NCBI GenBank assembly: GCA_936450465.1
Contig: OW388293.1
Span: forward strand, 45,853,040-45,917,039
Reading direction: 5' to 3'
Source: Gibbula magus
Taxonomy: Eukaryota; Mollusca; Gastropoda; Trochida; Trochidae
DNA: 64,000 nt
The translations under genes were made by a program, and so were the position numbers. Shown piece after piece: positions 22,531 to 36,900 of this stretch. Position 1 is the first letter of the stretch. Each line of letters opens with the position of its first letter. The notes beneath the pieces were generated by a model. That model was not told the origin of the DNA. It did no database searches and worked only from the letters and a program-made list of their open reading frames with translations.

Positions 22531-23232
22531 CTATTTATTACTGCAAGGTATTTAGGGGATATTAATCGATGAAATGCGTAATCATATTGACAAGAGTTTA
22601 TGAATAATAGTCTCCAAAGCTTGATCTCGTTGACTGATTTTCAAATGTATATATCTGAAAAAGGCTGTAAAACTCGATAGTGTACCTATTGAAAAGGATC
22701 ATTCTTGCTCTCCAGTTATCCGAATAATAAACTTTCTTATAGCTATTGTAATTTATATTTCAATAAAATTAAATATTTTGTATTTGCTGGCGATCGTTCA
22801 AACGATATCCGCTTCTCCATTATCGGCAATTTTACTAAAATGACGGAAAGATAAGTTGTATCCTTCTCCATGGGGTAATAGGTCTGATGTGCCATCTTGC
22901 ACCAGTGCCATCCCTAGCCTGACGGCTCTGGAGACTCGATTACACAGATGGTAATTCAGACAGTAAAACTCTCGAAAGAATCCCACTAATTAAAGATGGT
23001 TTAAGTTATCTCCTGATTTAGAACCCGCAATGTACATATTTATCATTGCATTCAGAGATCCGGATACAGTCTAGCCCGTCAGTGTCACTGCATGTGTTTG
23101 TCTCTCTGATATATGACCCACAACACACACTGTTTCATTGTCCTCTGCGGCTTGAAACAAGTTTCAAAATATAGGCTCGTCGTCTCTAAATCATATATAC
23201 TTTTGTTCATATCATGTCTCTATTGTGTGGAA

Positions 23233-24270
23233 CTCTTGACGAATATGAGACAGTTCACCAATGACGAACATGCTTAAACACTAGCGAGGAGTAATTGTCA
23301 ATAAGAAACTTATGTCAAAATCTGATATGAGATCGGTATATTCATGCTTGAAAACAATTACAAGGACTTGTATCGAAACGTTGTCTCCTTAAAAACAGTA
23401 AAAACTTGTTCCAAATAAAACATATTACCGAAAAGCCAATGTTTTTGTGATATAGTAAGCACTTGTTTTTCATGGAATAAGCTCCGAAATATACTAACCA
23501 CTAATAATGAAATAATCTGAAGAAATCTTTGTAAATATTTATACCATGCCTATGACAAAGAGAATGAATATTTGTCATTACACTAAGGTATTATAGTTTC
23601 CATCACCGTATCATTGTATCTATGTATTGTACCTAAATTAAATTATTCATTGTAAATCTATGTAACTCTGTATATGTTTTGTATACGGGCCTGTGGCCTA
23701 TACATGTAGACAAATAAAAATCACTTGTCTTGACTTGAACAAAATCTTTCTCTTCTTATTTTGCCAGATGACCTAACAGCCAAACTTATTTTCAAATCTG
23801 ACAACTTCTCTCTAAAATTAAAATCAAACACATCACGACATATTTTTTGGCTTATAACGTCTTGTTGACACGCATGTTTCGATGTGGTAACTACACTGAA
23901 ACCTAATCTCCTTGTCAACCATCAGCTGAATGAATATTCACCGCCATGAAGAAGTAATATTTGTACCACGACCTGTTTGCATGCCATGCAAGAGTCGCGC
24001 ATGAATATGTAACATTAATGACATGGCAGGTCAGATTGAATTATTTTCTGCTGCTTGGTATTTGCTTCTCACGTCACACCGTGCACCTTCCACCGAAAGG
24101 TAATGTTTTGTTTTAATATTTATGACGAAACTGGCCACGACGCAATTTATCTGCCTCCAAAAACAAAACTCAGTGCAATACTTTTAAAGATGTTGCATTT
24201 TTGCAATGATGTACATTTGTGTCGTATTTTTAAATCCAATCTTTACATAGATAATGCAATATTACTTTGA
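23233..24270. repeat. 1-kb block present only in copy A, containing a LINE tail
   Basis: Copy B reads gtgtggaact directly into tgaaaaccgg (about 47858-47876), whereas copy A has about 1.04 kb between these landmarks. Inside, 23570-23745 looks like a LINE 3' end: tgtaactctgtatatg, gcctgtggcctatacatg, aataaaaatcacttg, cttgacttga. A loss in copy B is the alternative to an insertion in A. Confidence 0.6.
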
Positions 24271-24968
24271 TTGAAAACCGGATCTCTCCCTTGCGCGTAC
24301 ATCTTCATCTACATGGAAGCATTATACGATTGAATGTCAAAGGTTATCTTGTATTAATATTATATTTGCATTGCACATTGTACATGAACTGTTTTAAAAC
24401 CTACTGGTCGGACGTTAAACAAACAAACGTACGCCACTCCCTGCAGCAAATGCAATTTATGGAGGATATGGAATATATAAGTGTTCTTCTACAACTTGCC
24501 CAAGACGTGTGCGTATACAGTCTATACAATATCTGTTTGGTTGAAGGTACATTGTAACACACATCTCCATGTACGTGGTATGCTATACAGGTAGAGGTAA
24601 GTGTACCACATATATTGTATGTACAGTATTAATAATAATAAAAAGTTTGAAGGGGTTGTATTAGTAACTCCTTTAGACGTCTACATCATATACTTATGCT
24701 GCCTGACGAATACAACAGTACTTAATTCACATGCAGCGTAATGAAAATCCTCCTCTAGACTCTTGTGTTGCATTAGTTTATGGTTGAGAGTTACATTACA
24801 CATCTATGTATTATAAAACTATTCTATTTTTGTTGTTGAATGATCAAGAAACTCTTTTGTGTATTATTTAATATTTTCATTCTGTTTTTGTTGAAGGATA
24901 TCGAAATATTTCGAAGTTTTGCATTATTTGAAGTTTTATGTTTTGATGTAGGTTGAAGCTGCTGAAGG

Positions 24969-27900
24969 ATGAAGTTCGACGACGTCTTGCCACATTTGGG
25001 GGAGTTTGGGACGTACCAGAAACGGATCTACTTTCTGGTTTGTCTACCTGCCCTGGTGTCCGCGTTCCTCACTCTCTCACCTGTCTTCATCTTGTACTCT
25101 CCGCCACACAGGTAACATTCCCACACCTCACCTGTCACTAGTCTCTTTCATGTCTAGATCCGTCACCCTAATTAGTTTTATAGCGCTCTGCTCTTGCCTT
25201 GTGAGTTTTGTTACACGATGTATTCTGTATAGTTGGGTTTGTGCATGGTTTTCTTCGTTCATTGATCAGTCACACATGTAAATATTCATTACTACCTGTT
25301 ACGTGTCTATTTCGTGTCTGATATCATAACTCTGTTATTACCTTTCGTCTTTACTTTCTCTGTCGAATTGTTTCATTACATATGGACTTTTTCCGTTGCT
25401 ATACTGACATAAAAACATTATGATATACAATCGTTTAAGAGCGTGGTGAAATTGATGTATTAAACACCCTCCTACCTGTAACGTTTATTCTTTTTATGTC
25501 AACCGTCTTGATTGCTTAATTGCGATGGGCACTTATGACTGAGGTTAAATGATAATAAAATTGTCTGGTATCTTGCAATGACATAACAAACCATGCAAGT
25601 ACATTTGTGAAAACCTTATCTGTCACCTGCCACCAACAATGCATTAATTTTCATCTTAAAAGTTTAACTGCATTGCAATATTTATACTTTGTCGAATTGG
25701 TTCAGCGTTTAAATAGACAGTTCGATGGGGGATTTTGGTGGAGACAAACTCAGATGGAATAGATGTTTTCACATACATGGTTCAATTTATCAGGGGGCGG
25801 GTAGAGTAGTGGTTAGCGCATTCGGCTTCGGATCAAGAGGTCCGGGGTTCGAGTCCCGTCAGCGGCACGGCAACTTTGTCTGCTGTAGAGAACTGTTCTA
25901 CACGCAGTAAGGTTAGGGTGCAATGCTACACTGGATTTCAGCATAGTACCACCCATGGTTCGCTAGTTCCAGCCGGTGCTCGCAGGTTTCACTGCAATGA
26001 ATAGCCACGTGGCGTAATACTAGCAGCCGCGATATAAGTGAAATACTCTTGAAAGCGGCGTTAAACACCAACTCACCTCACCTCACCTCAATTTATCATA
26101 TGGTCCAGTTTAAACATAATACATAGGGTGTCATTTTGATGGATTCTGATGTCTTCGTTTGGAAACGATATTGCGCAGTTTGTTTTTTTTAAAACGATAT
26201 GCGCAGTTTTTCTTTCCCAAGGACGAAGAACTCATACTCACTTACGGTAACATTTTGCGACAACGATTTATTGTTGTGAATAAGTCTCAAAATATATGTA
26301 TTACATTTTATAAGCTTAGTTTTACCAATAAACTAACGGAAATCGCTTGCTTTTACCGCAACATCTTTTTAACGGTCATTTTACGACATGACGCATGCCG
26401 TTATCGTCACCTATGTGTGTTGTCAATTACATAGTTTACATATCTCAAGTAGGTGATGAATATAAATCACCTTGTATGATCACCTGATAATTGTTCTTCT
26501 ATCAAGCACTCTTAGATTAATTTTATGTTCAATAATAATGACATGATAGGCCGTTAAAGTTACACTTGAATTGATCAAAATTGCCATGACATTTTACCTT
26601 TTTATGTATGTAATTTGGAAAATGACGTTAAAGAGATGAAAAACGTTCGGTGACGCCCGATTATTTTTTCTGAATTCGTTTGTTTAATCAACTGCGCACA
26701 TCATATTACAATTTTAGCAATATCTAAAATATGTGTGTCAGTGAAAAAATCCTGTTGAATATGCGAAAAACGATTATAAAATTACCTTTTTTGCCTTTAA
26801 ATGAAAAATAATTCGCTCAACGGTGTCATTACTTAGACTTGCTTTGTATTCGCGTATGTGATTAAATTGTATTTGAAAGGATTCGGACTTTAATTGTTGA
26901 AAGCGCGCGCTTTATTTAAGTAGGTGAAATCGGTAAAAAAAATAGCGCAATTTGGTGACTGGGATATTACTATTAATGCCGGTAACTCTTTAAATCATTC
27001 GGTGACCCCCAAATTTTCTTTCATTTTTGGATAAAAGATATAATAAACTTGCTATTTTGAAAAAATAAGCGAATTCTAAATTATTTTATTTCATCGTCCC
27101 ATCTCTTCTTAAAATTAACTGCGGACAATAAACACCATCTATCAGAAAGCTTTTCTGCTGCATTATCGTACAATGGTGGTTACTCACTGATTACCTCAGC
27201 CTCGATATAATGATAGTACAATGTAATATATTTCACGAGATTATGAGTACTGTATGCCGGGGCCTTGAAACTTGTTGCCACAAATATACTTAGTCAAATT
27301 ATTTTTAATTGCCCCGTCTGCAGACATTATGTTTTCTTTAGTCGTTATCTATAGATCCATAAGCAATCTTATATTGACACATAACATCTTAACCTCGAAG
27401 TGAAAATACAAAGCTGTTTTGTACGTTACATTCTCTATAACAATAAAACAAAATTGTCAGTTTTATATAAGACGTTCAGTCCTCGTTAATTGTTAATGGT
27501 CTCCCACTTTACAACTAGGTGGACTATCCCTTTACACTAGTCGTACCTAAAGGCCCTAAAATGATACCGAATGTTTATTCAGATTTTAAATTAAATAGAA
27601 TTAAAAGGAGGTCCAGAAAAAGTATGAATATACATCCAAAGACGTAGCTATCTAGACTTGCAAATATTTCTAGACATAATAAAATACGATTATAAAATTT
27701 TTTTCTTATGTTTTCTACTTCTAAATGCCCTTCAAATACATGACTCATACTCTTTCAAATAAGCTTGTGCCATGTGCAAGTCAGGACTATCGCAAATTAA
27801 AAATGGCAGAATATAATAGACACTGGTAAGTAAATAATATCTTATCAGTATATCATATCTGTTATTAGAGTTCGTTCTATAAATTGTGTTTCACGAGTGA

Positions 27901-30900
27901 TTTTATTTGTTTGAACAGTAACAGTTTTATTCAAATAAACTTTATTGCATCTATTCTTAAGTGTTTCGAACCTAGCGAATGTTGAAGGGTCGGCTGTTAT
28001 CAATAAAGGTATATACTGTTTACAACATTTGTTCATGTCAATACAATACAATCAGACCTCGAATTTGGAAATCATTATACAATCATGATATTTCATATTA
28101 GGAACTAAATATGACATAACCTCAGTGTATATAATTGTTACCATAGTCATTGATACATCTCGGTATTATATATGTCTGTATTGTGTCACGTTAATGTTTG
28201 TATTGTGTCACGTTAATGTCTGTGCTGTCACGTCAGTGTCAGTGTTGTGTCACGTCAGTGTCTGTATTGTGTCACGTTAATGTCTGTATTGTTTTACGTC
28301 AATGTCTGTATTGTGTCACGTCAGTGTCTGTATTGTGTAACATCAATATTTGTATTGTGTAACATCAATATTTGTATTGTGTCACATCAATGTCTGTATT
28401 GTATCACGTCAATGTTTGTATTGTGTCACGTCAATGTCTGTAGTGTGTCACGTAAATGTCTGTATTGTTTCACATCAATATTTGTATTGTATCATATCAA
28501 TTCTTGCATTGTGTCAAGTCAATGTCTGTATTGTGTCACGTCAATGTCTGTAGTGTGTCACGTCAATGTCTGTATTGTGTCACGCAAATATATGTATTGT
28601 GTCACGTCAATGTCTGCATTGTGTCACGTCAATATCTGTATTGGGTCAAGTCAGTGTCTGCATTGTGTCACGTCAGTGTCTGTATTGTGTCACGTCAATA
28701 TCTGTATTGTATCACATCAATTTTTGTATTGTATCACATCAATTTTTGCATTGTGTCAAGTCAATGTCTGTATTGTGTCACGTCAATATCTGTATTGGGT
28801 CACGTCAATATCTGTATGTGGTCACGTCAATAATGTCTGTAGTGTGACACGTCAATAATGTATGTAGTGTTACACGTCAATGTCTGTATCGTGTCACGTC
28901 AGTGGCTGCATTGTGTCACGTCAATGTCTGTATTGTGTCATGTCAATGTCTGTATTGTGTCACGTCAATGTCTGTATTGTGTCACGTCAGTGGCTGCATT
29001 GTGTCACGTCAATGTCTGTATTGTGTCATGTCAATGTCTGTATTGAGTCACGTCAATATCTGTATTGGGTCACGTCAATATCTATATTGTATCACCTCAA
29101 TATAACAATCATGATATTTCATATTAGGAACTAAATATGACATAACCTCAGTGTATATAATTGTTACCATAGTCATTGATACATCTCGGTATTATATATG
29201 TCTGTATTGTGTCACGTTAATGTTTGTATTGTGTCACGTTAATGTCTGTGCTGTCACGTCAGTGTCAGTGTTGTGTCACGTCAGTGTCTGTATTGTGTCA
29301 CGTCAATGTCTGTATTGTGTCACGTCAATGTCTGTATTTGTCACGTCAAATTTGGTATTGTGTAACGCTCATGTCTGTATTGTGTCACGTTTATGTCTGT
29401 ATTGTGTCACGTCAAGGTCTGTAGTGTGTCACGTCAAGGTTTGTATTGTGTCATGTCAATGTCTGTATTGTGTCATGTCAATTATTGCATTTTGTCACGT
29501 CAATGTCTGTATTGTGTCTTGTCAATGTATGTATTGTGTCACGTCAATATCTGTATTGTGTCACGTCAATGTCTGTATTGTGTCACGTCAATGTATGTAT
29601 TGTGTCACGTCAGTGTATGTATTGTGTCACGTCAATATCTGTATTGTGTCACGTCAATGTCTGTATTGTGTCACGTCAATGTCTGTAGTGTGTCACGTCA
29701 ATGTCTGTATTGTGTCTTGTCAATGTATGTATTGTGTCATGAGTAATACAATTTCTAAAACATAAAACCCGACATTCATAATATGTCAGGGTGCACTGCC
29801 TCTGAGTAGCTCTACGGTAGTGACCCTGCCATCTTTCACGAGGACATTGTTGTCAATCTGGCAAACCTAATACAATCACAACATATTCGTTTGATGGCCT
29901 CTTTTCCTGTGTCGCTGTATAGAATAATGCGAATCCTAAGAGTTAGAAGTTTGCATTTTGGAACGTGACGTTACTCGTTGTGTGGAGCTAGCATTAAACT
30001 AAGATAAACAAAATTCCAACGGCTGCTTCCACCTACAACAGAGTATTGTTCGTGACTTATTCTGATATGCATTTGCAGATGTGCTCTGCCCGATGTTGAC
30101 AACGACACCTACAAGATACAAGATGTCGGTCACCAGCAGATGCTGAACAAGACAATTCCTCGCAAAGATGGCGAGTATGAGCAGTGTCTACTTTACAAGG
30201 AAGGAGAAACCAACTCAACAAGACAATGTTCTGCATGGGTGTATGATGAGTCCACCTTCAAGTCCACGATTGTTGAAGAGGTGGGGATGTTACACTTGAT
30301 TGTGTATACTTCAAGTTGATATAATCTTACTGAAATATATATTCAATACTCGTGAAAGGTTCTTATGAATAATGTATTCATAATTGCTGGAGCAATACAC
30401 CTTCTATCACACTCAACCGCAAAAGAAACATCAGATTTTCAACAGTGTGAAATACGAAATTCTGCCCCCGTGGAAAGTAAATTTTGAATGATTTTCATAG
30501 GGACATGAATTATAAAGAGGTACCCGCGAATTCATAACTCAGAGTGTAATGCTGTTTGTTCAAGTACACTTGTGCATTTTTTCACACTGGTTTGGCATTT
30601 AGCTTAAAAGGAAATGTAGAAATGTTATTGATTGAGATTGATTGAGATTGATTGAGATTGAAAAAACCATTGTGGTCAATGTTTCTAGAAAATTAGTATT
30701 GACTTTCAGAAGTTATAAAATGCTACAATTCACACATCCTGATGGTGTTTATCGGTATGAGACAACAAATCAACTGTCATATTATTTTGGATTACTTATG
30801 TTTCCGTGCTTAATATACGTTCCATTTTTCTTCCTTATTAAAACTTCACATTTCGTAATTAAGCAGTCCTTGATAACATTAATAGAATGACTCACAGGTG

Positions 30901-33900
30901 CGTGTATCGCTTAGAAACAGATTCGAACCGCAGAGTGAATCTACAGATGTAAACAAATATTACAACACCTACATATCATTTCTCCGACTGTACTACAACA
31001 TTATGTCTCACATCATCGCCATGCAGTGCACTTGTTAGCCATGTATGACCTTGACATTCATTTGACCTGGAGTAGCCCATATCCCGGTTCACGGGCCTTC
31101 GTTCTCGCAAGAATTTTTCTAGCTGTAATATTTTTTTACATCTGTAGTTTCACTCTGCGGTTCGAATCTGCCGATTCATAGGTGCTGTCAATATTGTTGG
31201 AATTAATAGACGATTTTATAAGGTGAGTTTTCGCGGATTTTCGTGAGCTGGGAAATTTGCTTGACAGTTTTGGGGTATCGATATACGAACGTTCTTATCA
31301 CATACCTTTTGTGATCATTTATAGCTTATTTTGTAGGGAAATCATTTAGCTCTCGTATCGTAGTCATCGACTGTGCCATAAAATTGTTTTTTTATGCGAA
31401 ATATAACTTTGAATGAGCATGGGTTCGTATCGTCGTTACACCCCTTTCCTGTTATATAGTAATAGGGTAGGGTCTATATATGTATATGTCTTTCAAACGC
31501 TGTTTCTAAGCGATACACGACCTTGTGGAATTACTGACGGGACTTTATGTTTCTGTTTCAGTTGGATCTTGTGTGCCAACACCGCTCCTTCAGGTCCCAT
31601 GCCAACATGGTGGTGATGTTGGGAAAGTTGGCCGGGTCATTTGGACAATCAGTGATCAGTGATATGTACGAAACTACAATGTATATGTTCAAGAGTATAA
31701 CACAATTGACTGTGTTGGAAATTAGCCTGTATGTTATGATTTGAAATACATACTGCAGATAAAAAAAAGTCTTCCTCAATGAGAAAAATATTATTTATTA
31801 GTTCCATTCTATTTGTTAATTACCGTGCCAATCTAATACACCTTGAGATGATGATTGTGATTTTCCTGGTAGCATATTGATTTGAACCGAATTTTCTGCT
31901 CTTTCCAGTTTTGGTCGGAAGAAAGCGTACATGGGATTCCTGTTGTTGATGATCGTCACGGGCTATCTCAACTACGTCATCCAAGACTTCACTTCTCTCA
32001 TCATCATCCGCTTCCTCAGTGGATGTGCAACCACTTCCGTTTTCATAGCCGGCTTTGTTATTGGTGGGCTTGTTTCCCTTCCAGGGTCTGCTATTAGTCC
32101 TCAAGATTATGATCTTATGGGCTTCTAATTGGTGAGGGGGATGTGCAGTCATGTGTCTGCAGCAGTATTTCGTAATCAGTAGTGATTCAATTTCATAAGT
32201 AGGCTTTGTTACTTGCAGATGCTGTTTTAAACAAGAGAGACAACCTTTTATCAATTTACTAAGTTGTAAACATAAATGTACATGTGATTATAGTTCGTAG
32301 AATGTTCATAAGAATGTCCATAAAGACGTAAGAACTTAATGAAATCTCTTAAAAAATATATGTACTATGTAGTCGAAGTAGCCAGAAGAAGACTAGTAGG
32401 TCATGTTTTGTTAATGTCATTTTAAAACCTTCACTGGACAGGTATGGAACTGGTGGGTCCATCGAAGAGAGTGTACACGGGGATGGTGATCGAGATCTTC
32501 TGGGTCTTGGGTATGTTCATCATGTCCGGCGTGGTCTACTTCCTCAGAGACTGGCAGCACATTAGCTTGGCTCTAGCCAGCCCGCCTGTCTTCTTCATCT
32601 CCTACTGGTGGTGAGTCACACTTTGCCCTAGCTCTAGACAATTGATTATTGACTCAAATATTGTATTCTCTGTCACTGAACATTAAGCGAGGACAATAGA
32701 ATTCATTAAAGTTTTCGATCACATTTGATCGGAAGTGATATATTGATGCCATCATCTCCTTGATCTTCCATGATCTGATGGAAACCCCTGTAGCTTACAT
32801 ACTTTAACCTTCAACTTTTTCAACGATTTGTGCATTTTCATATATTTAAGAGACCTGTGTCTCATGTCACTTATTTCCAAATGAAACACACTAGTTATAA
32901 ACACTGTGTGTTCAAGGTTGATCCCGGAATCTCCAAGATGGCTGCTTTCGAAGGGTCGAAAGGAGGAGGCCCTGGAAATCATCAAAAAGGCAGCAGAGGT
33001 CAACAAGGTTACACTTCCGGAGAAAATTCTGTCAGGCAAGTTTGAGGAAGAAGAGGAGGAGAAACCAAGAGGCAAACTCTCCGAGATGTTCACTAATAAG
33101 ACCCTGGCAATCAGATGCCTCATCATCTTCTATCTCTGGTGAGTCCATCATCAGCATCTGTCTCTGGTGAGTGCATCATCAGTGTCTGTCTTTGGTGAGT
33201 TTCTTCACCATACTACATCATCATATTCTTTCCTTGGTGAGTTCATAACCTGCACAGCTGTCTCTGGTGAGGGCATCATCACCTACTGTCTTTGGTGATT
33301 TCATCATCTTCTATCTGTGGTGAGCACATCATCATCTTCTATCTCTGGCGGGTATATGTACATCATCATCTTCTATCTATGGTGAGTGGATAGTCATTTG
33401 CCTGTCTCTGTTTAGAATACAATCATCTTCTAACTTTGGTCTAACGTCTACTGCTTCTAACTCCAGTAGTTGCATCATCATAATCCTGGAGATAATAATA
33501 TAAGTGCCTCATAATCTACTATCTCTGGTACTTTCTTGATTATTTCCTATATCTTTGATAAGTATCTCATTTTCTGTAAAAGAACAACATCATCATCTTC
33601 ACCTCGTCCATCTCGCAAAGCTCAGTCATTGCTCAGGCTCGGCTTAAAATGTTTATTGTGAAAAAAAGTTGCATAAAAAATTACAATCATTCTTGTATAT
33701 ATCAAATGGAAAATTGACATCTTTAATAGGGCTGTGGCGAGTCTGACATACTACGGACTAACGTTGAACGTATCAAACCTGAGCGGTGACGTCATCACCA
33801 ACTTCGTGCTGTCGGGTCTGGTTGAACTGGCAGGATACATCCTGGCTATTTTGCTGCTCAACAGGCTGGGCAGGAAAATCCTGCAGTGTTCCTTCTACCT

Positions 33901-36900
33901 GATCGGTGGACTCGCGTGTGTAGCAACCATCTTCCCTGTGATGTACGCTCAGCAAGGTGCACATTAAATGTTCATATTTTTACCAGTATGATGTAATAAT
34001 ACTGCATTATTCTTTATATTTCTCAATACAACAAATACACTTCTGAATGCTACAATGAAAAATAACGCTGTCGCTTACATCAACATTTAATGTCACTTTC
34101 GCCCTTAATATGGTTCAGCTGCAATGCAGTATTGGCAGTTGTCTCCCTTGGTTAGCTTCTGAGCCGAACAGCATTTGTTTCCCTTTATCTGTTTTACCAA
34201 GATTCTGTATAAGAACTATGATGCCCCTGGTAGACATCAGATCATGATCACATGATAATTGTGTGTAAGTACAGTTCACCTTGCAGTCAGTGTGCAGCAA
34301 TTTTGTTCTATGTTTTTAATGCTGAGTCCTGAGGAATGAAGCAAAAACTCTGGTTCTTTAACGTCATGATTAGTATGTCTCTGCCTGGAATCGAAATCGG
34401 GTTTACCGGGAGCTCTACCAACTCAGCTCAATTCATTTGTATTGTGGATATTTCATTTAATTAAACCGTAGTCAAATAGCAAACTTATGAAAGATTACAA
34501 TCAGGTTGCGTTTTTCAAGAGTCTAAGATTGCTCCTATTTTAACTTGCACCTAGCGAGTTCGCAACTCGTAGTTCTCAATAGTAATAAATTCCGACGATA
34601 TGCGATTTGTTATCTGAGTAGAATCGGGGTAAAATCGTTTTATACGATTACAAACATAAAAGGTCAAAGAATTCTTTTTGATGAAATATCTTATCTTGTT
34701 AGTTTAAGAGACACATTCGCTGCAAGGATAGTTTGGATACTTTAATGAACTCGATTTAAATGTTTGACTGCAATGAACCCTTCGGGTTATCACTATTCTA
34801 TATGGAGATAGGGAAACAATGTGCTCATCGATACTTCCCCATTGAATCCATGTCATAAATGTTTTGCTTTTCAATTCCAGAGAAAATAATATCTTTATCC
34901 ATTGACTCGTTATAAAGTAAGGAAATAAATTCAATACATAAATATATCGATGAGTGCGTTAATGTACTAACATCAAAAACCACTTGGGCTTTTCGATGAG
35001 CACTATATATATATTAAGCATGTCCACTCTCCCTCTTCTGTTTAGAAAGCCCCTCCCTCGTTGTTACCCACATTCTTTTTTCAGACCACTGGTCTCTCGT
35101 AATGCTGTCACTCATCGGGAAGTGTGGAGCTTCAGGGGCGTTTGCTGTCATCTACATCTACACGGCGGAGCTGTACCCCACCCCCATCAGAAACACGGGG
35201 GTCGGGGCAAGCAGTGTCAGCTCCAGGATAGGCGGGGTCATGGCTCCCTATATAGCTGATCTGGTACTTCCTCATTTTAATAGCTTGATATTTTATGAAT
35301 GCTTCAACGTCTTCAAAACCAAGTTGAACCTCGCCCACAACAGTAGCGCGAAGTAATGACTCATGAGTTAACAGACTTCATGGTTTCCAATTCAAATGGT
35401 GTGGTTTATGAATAAAACTGTTTTTTGTAGGTATGTGTTAAAATATACTGAATTTTAAAACAAAAACTCTCTGCTTTCAACAAATGGTTATGTATGAACT
35501 TGGTGGACCCCACTTATCTTCAAAACTTTTTTTATTGATTATTTTGTGTCGTTTTATCAATTTATTGTATGATCGAATGGAAACAAAGAAATGTTTTATG
35601 CCATTGATTCTAAAAGCTGTATAAGAGTTTGTGTTTCTTTTACAAGCCTCCACATTGAGTGTGAAGTTTCTTTTGAACGCCAGTATAGCCTGGTGTATGA
35701 AATTCGAAGTACAAGTTATACACTCGTAAGGATTCCTTAGTTGGTGGGGTAGGATGAATGAATGATGATGTGTTCGTTTTGCACTACTCTAGATCTAATG
35801 CATAGTACAGTGCCGAGTTTAGTAATTCATTTACTGCACTAACATAATTCTTTTTTTCCCCTTTGTTTAAGTTGTTTCTATTCACTTCAGTTGGATACAA
35901 TCTTTGTTTCATAGTATACATAGATTAGGATAATACAACATGACAGTTGACATATAGTTTTACTATCACCGGTGGGAACAAGAATAAATGGACAGATGGT
36001 ACATTCATTAATAATGCATGGGCATATATATAAATCTTATAAATATAATATATAAATATAAATATATCTAAATGTGGAGACTCTAGTTGCCACACGTGTG
36101 AAAGCATAGTTGAAGGATGTTCCATTAACATTTCACCCAAAGATAATTTTGTTGTTAAACAAAATATGAATTGTGATACGAAAAATGTTATTTATGTCAT
36201 CACGTGTTCTGGGTGTAATGAGAAGTATATCGGGAAAACAGAACAAAAATTAAAAAGAAGAATGAACCTACATCGATCCCACATTAATCAACCCCGAAAT
36301 CGTACTATCCCTCTCAGTGAACATTTAGATAAATGTGGTAAAGGCAAATTCAAAGTTTTCCCGATTTACAAACTCAATTACAACAATGATAATGATTTAC
36401 TTTTGAAAGAATCGCATTTCATCCATAAATATGCGCCAAAATTAAATGGCAAAAAATGATCTTGTTTTACATCATAACCATCTATTGTTGTCAAAGTACA
36501 TTATGACGTCATAGGTTCCTGTGTGACGTCATAGTGCTATGTACTGTGTGTCAGTTACTGCATTAAACGGCCTGAAGAAGTAGGTACATGATTAGCCAAA
36601 CTTATTTCAACTTCATCTTTTTTATTTTGATATATATATATATATATATATATAAGTATTTTCCATTTTCTCTCAAAAGTATTCATATTGACATTTTTTC
36701 TTGCATTATATTTCTCGATGTCAACGACATCCTTTAATATTCCTGTATATATTGTGAAACTAGGATTCAAACCCTTCATGTTCATGATAAAAATGTGGCG
36801 TTTAGCTAATAATATCATATGGTTCAGCAAGAGGTCAAAGTTGAGAGTTCAGAGTTCAGATCTTGAATGTTTTACTTAAGGCTCGATTAATATAAAATGT

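Noticed and set aside
22798..22986. 62-codon minus frame near the left breakpoint of the duplication
   Set aside because: No recognisable family, no splice partners, no counterpart in copy B.
28176..29745. Regular short repeats resembling a CRISPR array
   Set aside because: Units are contiguous 22-bp repeats with no unique spacers, in an animal intron.
28247..29765. Long open frames rich in repeated Cys-Val-Ser peptides (up to ~204 codons)
   Set aside because: They are translations of the 22-bp minisatellite, open in all three plus frames, without start or splice context.
32752..33126. Minus-strand frame of 124 codons opposite SLC22 exon 6 (also 57860-58183)
   Set aside because: Shadow of the plus-strand exon; no motifs and the same shadow appears in the other copy.
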